Below, in pieces: positions 1 through 5,295 of a stretch of DNA of 5,295 bases. The translations under genes were made by a program, and so were the position numbers. The DNA comes from Acidobacteriota bacterium (lineage in GTDB: Bacteria > Acidobacteriota > Holophagae > Thermotomaculales > Thermotomaculaceae), in contig JALWHA010000046.1 in assembly GCA_027038695.1 (NCBI GenBank), forward strand, positions 1 to 5,295. Direction: 5' to 3'. The notes below the pieces were generated by a model. The model saw only the letters and a list, made by a program, of their open reading frames with translations. It searched no databases and was not told the origin of the DNA. How positions within the stretch are numbered: position 1 is the stretch's first letter; every line of letters begins with the position of its first letter.

Positions 1-62
1 CACTTAACATGCTAAATAGCAAAGGCAAACTGATGAATAGATAACCTTTAAACCAAATGGAA

Positions 63-74
63 AGAAAGGAGGTG
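63..74 (+). other. Orphan Shine-Dalgarno-like block (AGAAAGGAGGTG)
   Basis: Twelve bases match the consensus complement of the 16S rRNA 3' tail, stronger than the ribosome site of any gene in this window. No usable start codon lies at normal spacing. The GTG at 72-74 overlaps the block and opens a frame of only five codons (M-A-K-K-I) before TAA at 87-89. It may be the remnant of a lost gene, a tiny leader peptide or chance in purine-rich DNA. What is seen is the motif; any role is inference. Confidence 0.3.
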
Positions 75-97
75 GCAAAAAAAATTTAATTTCCCCC

Positions 98-125
98 CTG
101 ACTTTATTTATAAATGAATTTTAAT
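98..125 (+). promoter_or_regulatory. Weak candidate promoter for the DUF3592 gene
   Basis: CTGACT (98-103) and TTTAAT (120-125), separated by 16 bp, match 9 of 12 positions of the sigma70 consensus. This would put the transcript start near 132 and give a T- and A-rich leader of about 54 nt. An alternative -10, TAAAAT at 147-152, has no good -35. In DNA this AT-rich such matches arise easily by chance. Confidence 0.25.
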
Positions 126-173
126 TTTTTTTTCTTTTTTTTGATTTAAAATTAAAAAAACACAAAATCTTAA

Positions 174-188
174 AGGGAGGATGGTGTG
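174..188 (+). promoter_or_regulatory. Ribosome binding site and GTG start of the DUF3592 gene
   Basis: AGGGAGG (174-180) sits 5 nt before GTG at 186-188. The nearby ATG at 181-183 is followed immediately by GTG then TGA in its own frame, so it cannot serve as the start. GTG 186 directly opens the first transmembrane helix, which supports the choice. Confidence 0.75.
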
Positions 189-626
189 AAAAGGGTTGGC
201 TTATTGTTTCTTGTTATTGGCCTTGTTTTTGTTGCTATAGGGGTTTTTGTTGTCAAAAATTCTCAAAGTGTTAAAAAATGGCCTGCGACAAAAGGGGTTG
301 TAATTGAGTCAAAGGTTGTAAGCCACTTTGATTCTGAAAGCAATCACAGTATGTATGCCCCAGCAATTACTTACACCTATGAGGTTGGTGGCAAACAGTA
401 TCAAAACTCTGATTACGCTTTTGTAACTATAAGTTATAGCGACCCCTCTAAAGCAGAAGAGATTGTGAAGAGGTTTCCGCCAGGGAAGAAGGTGATTGTT
501 TACTATAACCCTGAGAACCCCTATAAAGCAGTGCTAACGAAAAACAGCAGTTTGATGATATACATTCCTTCAGTGCTTGGTACGGTTTTTGCCATTACAG
601 GTATGGGGTTGATTTTGTTTGGTTGA
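186..626 (+). CDS. DUF3592 family small membrane protein
   Basis: A 146-residue protein with a GTG start and a stop at TGA 624-626. It has a hydrophobic helix at residues 4-23, a soluble central domain at about 30-120, and a second hydrophobic helix at about 124-145 that ends at the C-terminus. The central part shows the features of DUF3592: a W-P-A-T-x-G-x-V segment at 32-38 after the first helix, a Y-x-Y-x-V-x-G-x-x-Y stretch around 63-72, and P-G-K-x-V-x-V-Y-Y-N-P-E-N-P at 99-112. The family is widespread in bacteria and its function is not established, so none is assigned. The likely topology is an inner-membrane protein with the small beta-rich domain on one side between two helices. It stands alone on this strand and converges on ligA with a 2-nt gap; no terminator hairpin follows it. 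The family call is from recognised motifs. Confidence 0.85.
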   Translation: MKRVGLLFLVIGLVFVAIGVFVVKNSQSVKKWPATKGVVIESKVVSHFDSESNHSMYAPAITYTYEVGGKQYQNSDYAFVTISYSDPSKAEEIVKRFPPGKKVIVYYNPENPYKAVLTKNSSLMIYIPSVLGTVFAITGMGLILFG

Positions 627-628
627 TT

Positions 629-2644
629 TTACCTTTTGTTTTTGTATTTTTCCACAAAGTTGAGCAGAAATTGTTCGTCAACGGTTTTTACCCCTAATTT
701 AACCGCTTTTCTAAACTTTGAGCCGGGGTTTTTGCCGACAATCACATAACTTGTCTTTTTTGAAACGGATGATGATACTTTTGCGCCAAGGCTTTCTAAA
801 AATTCGGTTGCCTCTTTTCTTGTAAAGTTTTCAAGTTCCCCAGTCAGCACAAAGGTTAACCCTTTTAATGGTTGTTCCCCTTTTTCCTTTTCTTCAGTTT
901 TAAACTGAAGCCCGTGTTTTTTGAGTTTTTCTATAAGTTCAAGGTTGTGTTTTAAAGAGAAGTATTTTTTTACAGATTCTGCGATTTTTTCCCCTATCCC
1001 TTCAATCTCCGCTATCTGTTCAACGGAAGCGTTTATTAAATTGTCTATGGATTTAAAGTGAGTTGCTAATAGTTTTGCCGCTTTCTGCCCCACATACCTT
1101 ATGCCTAAAGCGTAAAGCACATTGTGGAAGGGTTTTTGCTTTGATTTTTCAATCTCTTTTAAAAGGTTTTCGGCCGATTTTTCCCCCATTCTTTCAAGGG
1201 ATGCTATTTGCTCTTTCTTTAACTCGTATATGCTTGAAAAGTCTTTTAACAGGTTTTTCTCCATAAGCCTGTCAACAAGGGATTCCCCCATTCCCCTTAT
1301 GTCCATTGCGTCTCTTGAAACAAAGTGCAATATTGAGTTTTTAAGTATTGCGGGGCAGGAAGGGTTTATGCACCTTATTGCAACCTCGCCTTCAAACTGA
1401 ACAACAGGCTCTCCGCATACGGGACAGTTTTTCGGCGGCTCAATCGCTTTTTCTTTTCCGCTTCTCTTTGAAACCGCAACTTTTACCACTTTGGGAATTA
1501 TCTCTCCTGCCTTTTCAACAAATACCGTGTCTCCTATCCTTACATCAAGCCTTTTTATCTCGTCAAAGTTGTGAAGGGTTGCCCTTTTAACCGTTGTTCC
1601 TGCAAGTTTTACAGGCTCTAACTCTGCAACCGGGGTTATAATTCCCGTTCTTCCAACCTGAAAGGTAACATCAAGGACTTTTGTTGTTGCCTGTTCAGGC
1701 TTGAATTTAAAGGCTATTGCGTATCTTGGAAACTTTGCGGTTGTGCCTAAAACATCCCAGAGTTTTACATTGTCAACTTTAATTACCATTCCGTCAACGG
1801 GAAAGGTTAGTGCCGGTTTAATCGCTTCTTCAAATCTTTTGCAGTATTCAATAACCTCTTTTATGTTTTTAAGTTTTAGGGTGTGAGGCGGGGTTGAGAA
1901 GCCTAATTTGTTTAAGAGTTTTAGCCTTTCAAAGTGTGAGTCTGGCAAAAAGGTTTCTTCGGTTATAACCTGATAGCAGTACATTTTCATTTTTCTTTTT
2001 GCGGCAATCTTTGGGTCTTTCAGCCTTATTGTTCCAGCAACGGCGTTTCTTGGGTTGGCGAAAACCTCTTCCCCGTTTTCTTCTTTTTCTTTGTTTATCT
2101 GCCTGAATGTCTCAAAGGGAAGGAAAACCTCTCCCCTTACTTCAAATGTTTCAGGCACATTGTCGTAAATTTTCAGCGGAATGTTTGTGATTGTTTTTGC
2201 GTTTTCTATTACATTGTCTCCCTGAATGCCGTCTCCCCTTGTTATTGCCGAAGTTAGAATTCCGTTTTTGTATATTAAGGCAAGCCCTATACCGTCTATC
2301 TTCGGTTCTGCTGTGTATTCAACCGAATAGCCTAAAATCTTTTCAACCCTTTCATTGAAGTTTAGAAGTTCCCCTTCATTGTAGGCATTGTCTAAAGAAA
2401 TCATAGGGATTGAGTGCTTTACCGTTTCAAAGCCTTCTACAGGTTGTCCGCCTACCCTTGATGTGGGGGAATAGGGAAGTTTAAACTCGGGGTATCTTTC
2501 TTCCAACTCTTTTAATCTTCTTAAAAGCATATCGTATTCGTAGTCTGATATTTCAGGCTGGTTTTTCACAAAGTAAAGGTAATTGTGCCTTAACAACTCT
2601 TCGGTAAGTTTTTCTATTTCCCTTTTTGCCTCTTCCCTGTCCAT
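629..2644 (-). CDS. ligA: NAD+-dependent DNA ligase LigA
   Basis: This 671-residue protein, the same length as E. coli LigA, seals nicks in duplex DNA during replication and repair, using NAD+ as AMP donor. Domain Ia covers about residues 1-60 (with H20, Y22 and the D34-Y-E-Y-D38 segment). The adenylation domain has the lysine nucleophile K115 in E-P-K-I-D-G, E168 with R170-G-E172, K289 in D-G-M-V-I-K, and K313 in A-F-K-F-K-P. An OB fold at about 318-400 includes Q329-V-G-R-T-G. The zinc finger cysteines are C407, C410, C425 and C430. Helix-hairpin-helix repeats span about 445-560 (including I547-E-G-I-G-E552). The BRCT domain occupies about 593-671. No key residue is missing. ATG 2644 is preceded by AGGAG (2654-2650) at 5-nt spacing. 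The gene is divergent from the ompW-like gene and convergent with the DUF3592 gene, with no visible terminator of its own. It is expected to be essential and cytoplasmic. Confidence 0.98.
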   Translation of the reverse strand: MDREEAKREIEKLTEELLRHNYLYFVKNQPEISDYEYDMLLRRLKELEERYPEFKLPYSPTSRVGGQPVEGFETVKHSIPMISLDNAYNEGELLNFNERVEKILGYSVEYTAEPKIDGIGLALIYKNGILTSAITRGDGIQGDNVIENAKTITNIPLKIYDNVPETFEVRGEVFLPFETFRQINKEKEENGEEVFANPRNAVAGTIRLKDPKIAAKRKMKMYCYQVITEETFLPDSHFERLKLLNKLGFSTPPHTLKLKNIKEVIEYCKRFEEAIKPALTFPVDGMVIKVDNVKLWDVLGTTAKFPRYAIAFKFKPEQATTKVLDVTFQVGRTGIITPVAELEPVKLAGTTVKRATLHNFDEIKRLDVRIGDTVFVEKAGEIIPKVVKVAVSKRSGKEKAIEPPKNCPVCGEPVVQFEGEVAIRCINPSCPAILKNSILHFVSRDAMDIRGMGESLVDRLMEKNLLKDFSSIYELKKEQIASLERMGEKSAENLLKEIEKSKQKPFHNVLYALGIRYVGQKAAKLLATHFKSIDNLINASVEQIAEIEGIGEKIAESVKKYFSLKHNLELIEKLKKHGLQFKTEEKEKGEQPLKGLTFVLTGELENFTRKEATEFLESLGAKVSSSVSKKTSYVIVGKNPGSKFRKAVKLGVKTVDEQFLLNFVEKYKNKR

Positions 2645-2708
2645 TGCTTCTCCTTTTTACTTCTTTATGTCAATTTTATATTAAAAAGGGGGAATTGGGA
2701 ATTATTAG

Positions 2709-2736
2709 ATTATTAGTAAATTTTTTTATTTGACAA
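2709..2736 (-). promoter_or_regulatory. Candidate sigma70-type promoter for ligA
   Basis: Read on the minus strand, TTGTCA (2736-2731) and AATAAT (2714-2709), separated by 16 bp, match 10 of 12 consensus positions. Transcription would start near 2702 and leave a leader of about 57 nt before the ligA start codon. The -35 box lies on the same bases as that of the opposite promoter. The match is seen; activity is inferred, and AT-richness raises the chance rate. Confidence 0.4.
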
Positions 2737-2758
2737 AATAAGTAAAAAAAACTAAATT
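2730..2758 (+). promoter_or_regulatory. Candidate sigma70-type promoter for the ompW-like gene
   Basis: A perfect -35 TTGACA (2730-2735) and TAAATT (2753-2758) are separated by an optimal 17 bp. Transcription would start near 2765, giving a leader of about 41 nt that is T-rich and ends in the GGGAGG ribosome site. This is the best-supported promoter in the window because of the exact -35 and correct spacing. Confidence 0.55.
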
Positions 2759-2805
2759 ATTTGCAGTAATTCTTTTTCTTTTAAAAATTTTTTTGGGAGG
2801 GTGCA

Positions 2806-3459
2806 ATGAAGAAGTTTTGCGTTGCAATGGTTTTGATGATTATGGCAATATTTTCATTTTCTGCTTATGCTGGTAACGGTGGGAAGTGGATTGCAAGATT
2901 CAGGCTTATTTCTGTTTCTCCCGACGATTCAAGCGACGCAATAGGAAATACTGGTTCAAAAGTTGATGTTGACTCTGATTTTGTCCCTGAATTTGACATA
3001 ACTTATATGTTAAATGAGCACTGGGGGCTTGAATTGATTGCGGCTACAAGTGAGCATGATTTAAGCGCAAAGGGCGGGGATTTAAACGGTGCAGACCTTG
3101 GAAGCGTTAAGGTTTTGCCACCAACCTTAACTTTAAACTATCACTTCACCCTTGCTGAAAAGTATCATCCATACCTTGGAATAGGCTTTAACTATACATC
3201 TTTTTACAACTACGACCTGTCAAACGACCTTGCTTCCTTAGGAGTCACTCACATTAGTTATGATACATCAACAGGGATTGCCGGACAGGTGGGTATTGAT
3301 ATTGATTTAAAAGATAACTGGCTGTTAAACTTTGATGTTAAGTATATTGACATATCCACAACTGCAACAATAATTCTCAATAATGGTGAGGTTCTTGATT
3401 CTGTTGATGTTGATATAAATCCATGGGTAATTGGTTTTGGTGTTGGATACAGGTTTTAA
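2806..3459 (+). CDS. OmpW-family outer membrane beta-barrel protein
   Basis: A 217-residue protein, close to the 212 of E. coli OmpW. A Sec signal peptide occupies residues 1-22: K2-K3, a hydrophobic core, then A20-Y-A22 with cleavage before G23. The mature protein opens with W27-x-x-R-x-R, followed by S-V-S-P-D-D, the OmpW N-terminal pattern. It continues with the family's E-F-D-I-T-Y-M and G-L-E-L-I-A-A strands, the L-P-P-T-L-T-L-N-Y-H-F segment, P-Y-L-G-I-G-F-N-Y, and an ending in G-V-G-Y-R-F. The terminal Phe is the usual signal for insertion by the BAM machinery. OmpW proteins form eight-stranded barrels thought to let small hydrophobic molecules cross the outer membrane; the substrate here cannot be told. 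ATG 2806 follows GGGAGG (2795-2800) at 5-nt spacing. It has its own promoter and terminator, so it is probably monocistronic. Confidence 0.93.
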   Translation: MKKFCVAMVLMIMAIFSFSAYAGNGGKWIARFRLISVSPDDSSDAIGNTGSKVDVDSDFVPEFDITYMLNEHWGLELIAATSEHDLSAKGGDLNGADLGSVKVLPPTLTLNYHFTLAEKYHPYLGIGFNYTSFYNYDLSNDLASLGVTHISYDTSTGIAGQVGIDIDLKDNWLLNFDVKYIDISTTATIILNNGEVLDSVDVDINPWVIGFGVGYRF

Positions 3460-3482
3460 AATCATCTCTTTTTGATGTTGAG

Positions 3483-3505
3483 AAGGGGGTTATCCCCCTT
3501 TTTTT
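3483..3505 (+). terminator. Intrinsic terminator of the ompW-like gene
   Basis: AAGGGGG (3483-3489), loop TTAT (3490-3493) and CCCCCTT (3494-3500) form a perfect 7-bp stem with five G-C pairs, and the T-run continues to 3505. It lies 24 nt past the TAA of the ompW-like gene. On the opposite strand the same hairpin is followed by TTCTCAAC rather than a T-run, so it should be weaker for the convergent DUF4416 gene. Confidence 0.9.
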
Positions 3506-4046
3506 ATGGGATAATTTTTAATTCTTTTAACTGGTTTTTATAGATTTTTCTTAAATTCAAAAAATATTCGGTATATCTCTCTGATTTAAAGTCTGGGAAT
3601 GTCCAGATAAATGGGGTAATCTTGTTTTTGCCTAAAAGAAGCACCAAATCTGCGCATATCCCGTCTCTTAAATAAATTTTATGCCCCATGTATTTTTCGG
3701 AGACTAAAACAAGTTTGTATAAATCAATGTATCCCGGGTCTATGTTCAGCCTTCTTTTACCGCTCTCAGAGTATTTTTCTTCGTATTCAAGGCATTTCTT
3801 TTTTATTTTTACAATAAAATCCCCTTCGGTTAAGTCTTTGAAAGAAAAAAACTGCCTGACAAGGTTTTCCCCCATTTCAGGTTTGTAATAATCTGTAAAG
3901 TCAAAAGTAAAAGGTTCGGAAATTGTGTCAACACTTCCGAAATCTTGTGAGATTTCCTCTTTAAACTCTTCAAATAAATCGTTATTTGAGTGGATTACCG
4001 AGATAAAGTTTTTTACAGGCGGGAATTTCCCTTTTCCTAAAAACAT
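3504..4046 (-). CDS. DUF4416 family protein
   Basis: A 180-residue protein, the usual size for DUF4416, a family without an established function found in several diderm lineages. Family landmarks are F48-D-F-T-D-Y-Y54-x-P-E-M-G59 in the N-terminal half, R98-R-L-N-I-D-P-G-Y106 in the middle, H122-K-I-Y-L-R-D-G-I130 with the following A-D-L-V-L strand, and W148-T-F-P-D-F153 before the C-terminal helix. The many conserved acidic, tyrosine and histidine residues could suggest an enzyme or ligand-binding fold, but that is inference. There is no signal peptide or membrane helix, so it is probably cytoplasmic. ATG 4046 follows GAGGAG (4058-4053) at 6-nt spacing. The gene is divergent from cheR and convergent with the ompW-like gene; its stop codon lies inside the T-tract of that gene's terminator. 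Neighbours give no clear functional clue. Confidence 0.88.
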   Translation of the reverse strand: MFLGKGKFPPVKNFISVIHSNNDLFEEFKEEISQDFGSVDTISEPFTFDFTDYYKPEMGENLVRQFFSFKDLTEGDFIVKIKKKCLEYEEKYSESGKRRLNIDPGYIDLYKLVLVSEKYMGHKIYLRDGICADLVLLLGKNKITPFIWTFPDFKSERYTEYFLNLRKIYKNQLKELKIIP

Positions 4047-4084
4047 AGTTTACTCCTCTTTAAAATATTATCACAGTTTTAAGA

Positions 4085-4113
4085 TTGATAATTCTATATT
4101 TATGGGATATTAT
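4085..4113 (+). promoter_or_regulatory. Candidate sigma70-type promoter for cheR
   Basis: TTGATA (4085-4090) and TATTAT (4108-4113), separated by exactly 17 bp, match 10 of 12 consensus positions. The start point would be near 4120, about 16 nt before ATG 4136. It would leave only a few nucleotides before the TTG at 4124, which argues against that codon as the start. No flagellar sigma28-type element (TAAA, then GCCGATAA) is evident. Confidence 0.5.
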
Positions 4114-4121
4114 AGTGTAAA
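4093..4121 (-). promoter_or_regulatory. Candidate promoter for the DUF4416 gene
   Basis: On the minus strand, TTTACA (4121-4116) and TATAGA (4098-4093) are separated by 17 bp and match 9 of 12 positions, giving a leader of about 40 nt. An alternative is the extended -10 TGTGATAAT (4075-4067), which would give a leader of only about 13 nt. Either one is within or beside the cheR promoter on the other strand. Confidence 0.35.
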
Positions 4122-4135
4122 ATTTGAGAGTAATT

Positions 4136-4945
4136 ATGAAGGGTGATAATCTTTTTGGCTTAAAATTAAACAGAGAAATCTTTTTACAGTTTAGCAGGCT
4201 AATAAGAGAAAAGTCCGGTGTTTTCTTTGACTTATCAAAGATGTATTTTCTTGAGACAAGGCTTAAAAGAAGAATGTGGGAAAGGGGTATATCCGATTTT
4301 ATCTCTTATTATGACCTTTTAAAAACAGATTATTCCGATAGAGAGTTTAAAGAGTTGTTAAATGAGATTACAATACATGAAACCTCTTTTTTCAGAATTC
4401 GTTCTCAATTTCAAACATTTTCCGATTTTGTTTTGCCTGAATTGATTAAGGCAAAAGTAGATTCAAAGAACCCTTACCTGTCTTTTTTGAGCGCGGGCTG
4501 TTCAACGGGGGAAGAGGCTTATTCAATAGCCATATCGGTTTTAGAAAAAATTAAGTTCCCTTCTATGTCTATGGATTTTAATGTGTTAGGGATTGATATC
4601 AGTATTGATACTATTGAAAAAGCAAGGGCGGGTTTGTACGGAGAAAACAATGTGTCGTCTCTTTCCGAAGATGTGTTAGTGAGGTATTTTGAAAGGGTTG
4701 ACGGTAATTATAAGATAAAAGATTTTATTAAAAACAGAGTGTTGTTTAAGTATGCAAATATTTATAGTGATATGGATATGTCCGGGATAGGTGGTTTTGA
4801 TGTTGTCTTTTGCAGGTATGTGTTGATTTATTTTGACGATTCTTCCAAACGAAAAGCATTAGCCAATTTAAAAAAGGTGTTAAACCCGGGGGGCTATCTG
4901 TTTGTTGCTCCTTCCGAAAGTTACAATGTTCCGGACAGTTTTTAG
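4136..4945 (+). CDS. cheR: CheR-type chemoreceptor glutamate methyltransferase, interrupted by a late amber codon
   Basis: CheR enzymes use S-adenosylmethionine to methylate glutamates on chemoreceptors for adaptation. Residues 14-75 form the helical N-terminal domain. Then come E77-I-T-I-H-E-T-S-F-F-R87, the AdoMet loop S119-A-G-C-S-T-G-E-E127, G152-I-D-I-S, R164-x-G-x-Y, the F221-D-V-V-F-C-R-Y-V-L-I-Y-F233 strand, and N250-P-G-G-Y-L-F with the S260-E-S motif. The usual C-R-N is C-R-Y here. I chose ATG 4136, preceded by GAGAG (4126-4130) at 5-nt spacing; TTG 4124 is in frame but too close to the predicted transcript start. To the TAG at 4943-4945 the product is 269 residues. The same frame continues for 14 codons to TGA 4988-4990 and completes the fold (284 positions; E. 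coli CheR has 286). No other chemotaxis gene is in view, so its receptor system is unknown. The family call is sure; the integrity of the gene is not. Confidence 0.9.
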   Translation: MKGDNLFGLKLNREIFLQFSRLIREKSGVFFDLSKMYFLETRLKRRMWERGISDFISYYDLLKTDYSDREFKELLNEITIHETSFFRIRSQFQTFSDFVLPELIKAKVDSKNPYLSFLSAGCSTGEEAYSIAISVLEKIKFPSMSMDFNVLGIDISIDTIEKARAGLYGENNVSSLSEDVLVRYFERVDGNYKIKDFIKNRVLFKYANIYSDMDMSGIGGFDVVFCRYVLIYFDDSSKRKALANLKKVLNPGGYLFVAPSESYNVPDSF

Positions 4946-4990
4946 AGAAAGATGTTTAACGGTTCCGTTGTTTTTCATAAACATTTCTGA
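4943..4990 (+). other. In-frame amber codon and continuation of the cheR reading frame
   Basis: TAG (4943-4945) is followed in the same frame by 14 sense codons reading R-K-M-F-N-G-S-V-V-F-H-K-H-F, then TGA at 4988-4990. CheR proteins normally end shortly after the S-E-S motif with a variable loop, a Gly, and a strand of the type V-F-Y-R-K. The segment G-S-V-V-F-H-K fits that last strand in position and character. This suggests the 14 codons belonged to the gene and that the TAG replaced one sense codon, through mutation, base-calling error or translation of UAG. Which of these holds cannot be told from the sequence. Confidence 0.7.
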
Positions 4991-5020
4991 AAAATGATTA
5001 ATTTCTGGTAATATTAAATT

Positions 5021-5295
5021 ATGAAAATGAGATATTTAACTTTGTTTTTATTTTGCTTTTCCCTTTTTGCAAAAATACTTCCCCTTCAAGGGGGGAGATA
5101 TGATTACCTTGTGGATTTTGATAAACAAAAGGTTGTATGCGGGGTAAAGGAGTTTTCTTTTAATTCAAAAGAGAAAAGCGGTTATTTTTTTGTTGTTGAG
5201 GGGAAACTTTACAGGTTTGACGGGAAAAAGTTGTTTTTGGAAGATAAAGAAGAAAAGCAAATCACTGAGTTTAAAGGTACTATACTGCCAAATTC
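5021..5295 (+). CDS. Putative exported protein of unknown function (5' part only)
   Basis: The frame is open from ATG 5021 to the window edge (91 complete codons); an in-frame TAA at 5015-5017 sets the upstream limit. Residues 1-17 look like a signal peptide: K2 and R4, then the hydrophobic run Y-L-T-L-F-L-F-C-F-S-L-F, with a possible cleavage after A17 (L-F-A). The mature part alternates short hydrophobic and polar segments (Y-L-V-D-F-D, Y-F-F-V-V-E-G-K-L-Y-R-F-D-G), which suggests beta strands, but I recognise no family. There is no clear Shine-Dalgarno sequence before ATG 5021 or the alternative ATG 5027. It begins 30 nt after the TGA at the end of the extended cheR frame on the same strand, so it may be co-transcribed with cheR. 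It is probably periplasmic or surface-exposed. The signal peptide supports that it is a real gene. Confidence 0.65.
   Translation, partial: MKMRYLTLFLFCFSLFAKILPLQGGRYDYLVDFDKQKVVCGVKEFSFNSKEKSGYFFVVEGKLYRFDGKKLFLEDKEEKQITEFKGTILPN

Larger units (their letters stand above)
1..185. other. Intergenic/leader region without a supported gene
   Basis: No convincing coding region is visible here. One + strand frame is open from the window edge to a TAA at 42-44 (13 codons). It could be the tail of an upstream gene, but 13 codons are too few to identify it. The rest is strongly AT-rich, with a C6 run at 93-98 and long T and A tracts at 117-160, just ahead of the DUF3592 gene. The block also contains an orphan Shine-Dalgarno-like sequence and a weak candidate promoter, listed separately. 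Confidence 0.5.

Noticed and set aside
63..74. Possible 3' end of a 16S rRNA gene on the minus strand
   Set aside because: Only the CACCTCCTTTCT core matches. The flanking bases do not fit the conserved 16S 3' end, which should read GGATCACCTCC preceded by the GAACCTGCGG region.
106..115. 10-bp perfect palindrome ATTTATAAAT
   Set aside because: It is made only of A and T in very AT-rich DNA, so it is expected by chance, and there is no second copy to suggest an operator.
608..629. Direct repeat TTGATTTT around the DUF3592 stop codon
   Set aside because: It is two short copies in T-rich sequence with no further copies. It is probably chance and partly coding.
1063..1886. Several + strand open frames of 61-92 codons (from 1063, 1122, 1348 and 1701)
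   Set aside because: They lie wholly opposite ligA, which has complete domain-level support. Their translations look like antisense shadow and they lack convincing ribosome sites.
4124..4135. TTG 4124 as the cheR start
   Set aside because: It would lie about 4 nt from the predicted transcript start with no ribosome site upstream. ATG 4136 has GAGAG at 5-nt spacing and begins a normal CheR N-terminus.
3688..4146. Plus-strand open frames opposite the DUF4416 gene (3688-3888 and 3925-4146)
   Set aside because: They are antisense to a gene with clear family motifs. The second would also run through the divergent promoter region into cheR.
4958..4975. Small hairpin AACG-GTTC-CGTT followed by GTTTTT as a cheR terminator
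   Set aside because: The 4-bp stem is too weak for a convincing intrinsic terminator, and the bases look like the coding tail of cheR.

Overview
The window is an ordinary-looking chromosomal stretch from an AT-rich, diderm (Gram-negative-type) bacterium. The diderm assignment rests on an OmpW-type outer membrane beta-barrel with a signal peptide and a terminal Phe. A CheR-type methyltransferase suggests chemotaxis or chemosensory signalling. Proteins are rich in Lys, Glu and Ile. The mix of a DUF4416 protein, LigA, OmpW and CheR would fit deep-branching diderms such as thermophilic Acidobacteriota, Deferribacterota, Thermodesulfobacteriota or Aquificota-like lineages. The sequence alone does not let me name a species.

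Layout, left to right. Positions 1-185 carry no convincing gene, only AT-rich leader DNA with an orphan Shine-Dalgarno-like block and a weak candidate promoter. Positions 186-626 (+) encode a small two-helix DUF3592 membrane protein with a GTG start. Positions 629-2644 (-) encode a complete NAD+-dependent DNA ligase LigA with all catalytic and zinc residues; it converges on the previous gene with a 2-nt gap. A 161-bp divergent intergenic region has candidate promoters with overlapping -35 boxes. It is followed by an OmpW-family porin (2806-3459, +), which ends in a strong intrinsic terminator. That terminator's T-tract contains the stop codon of the convergent DUF4416 gene (3504-4046, -). A second divergent region (4047-4135) carries overlapping candidate promoters and leads into cheR (from ATG 4136, +). 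Positions 5021-5295 (+) hold the start of an exported protein of unknown function that runs off the window.

The genes do not form an obvious joint pathway. They are alternating, mostly single-gene transcription units, and the only plausible co-transcribed pair is cheR with the exported protein. I see no CRISPR array, insertion sequence, tRNA, rRNA or phage module, and no evidence of an undescribed multi-gene system.

The most notable observation is an in-frame amber codon (TAG, 4943-4945) in cheR, 14 codons before a TGA stop. The 14 codons beyond it read as the expected C-terminal beta-strand of the CheR fold, and including them gives a family-typical length. The gene therefore carries a late nonsense mutation, a sequencing error or a read-through/recoded UAG.
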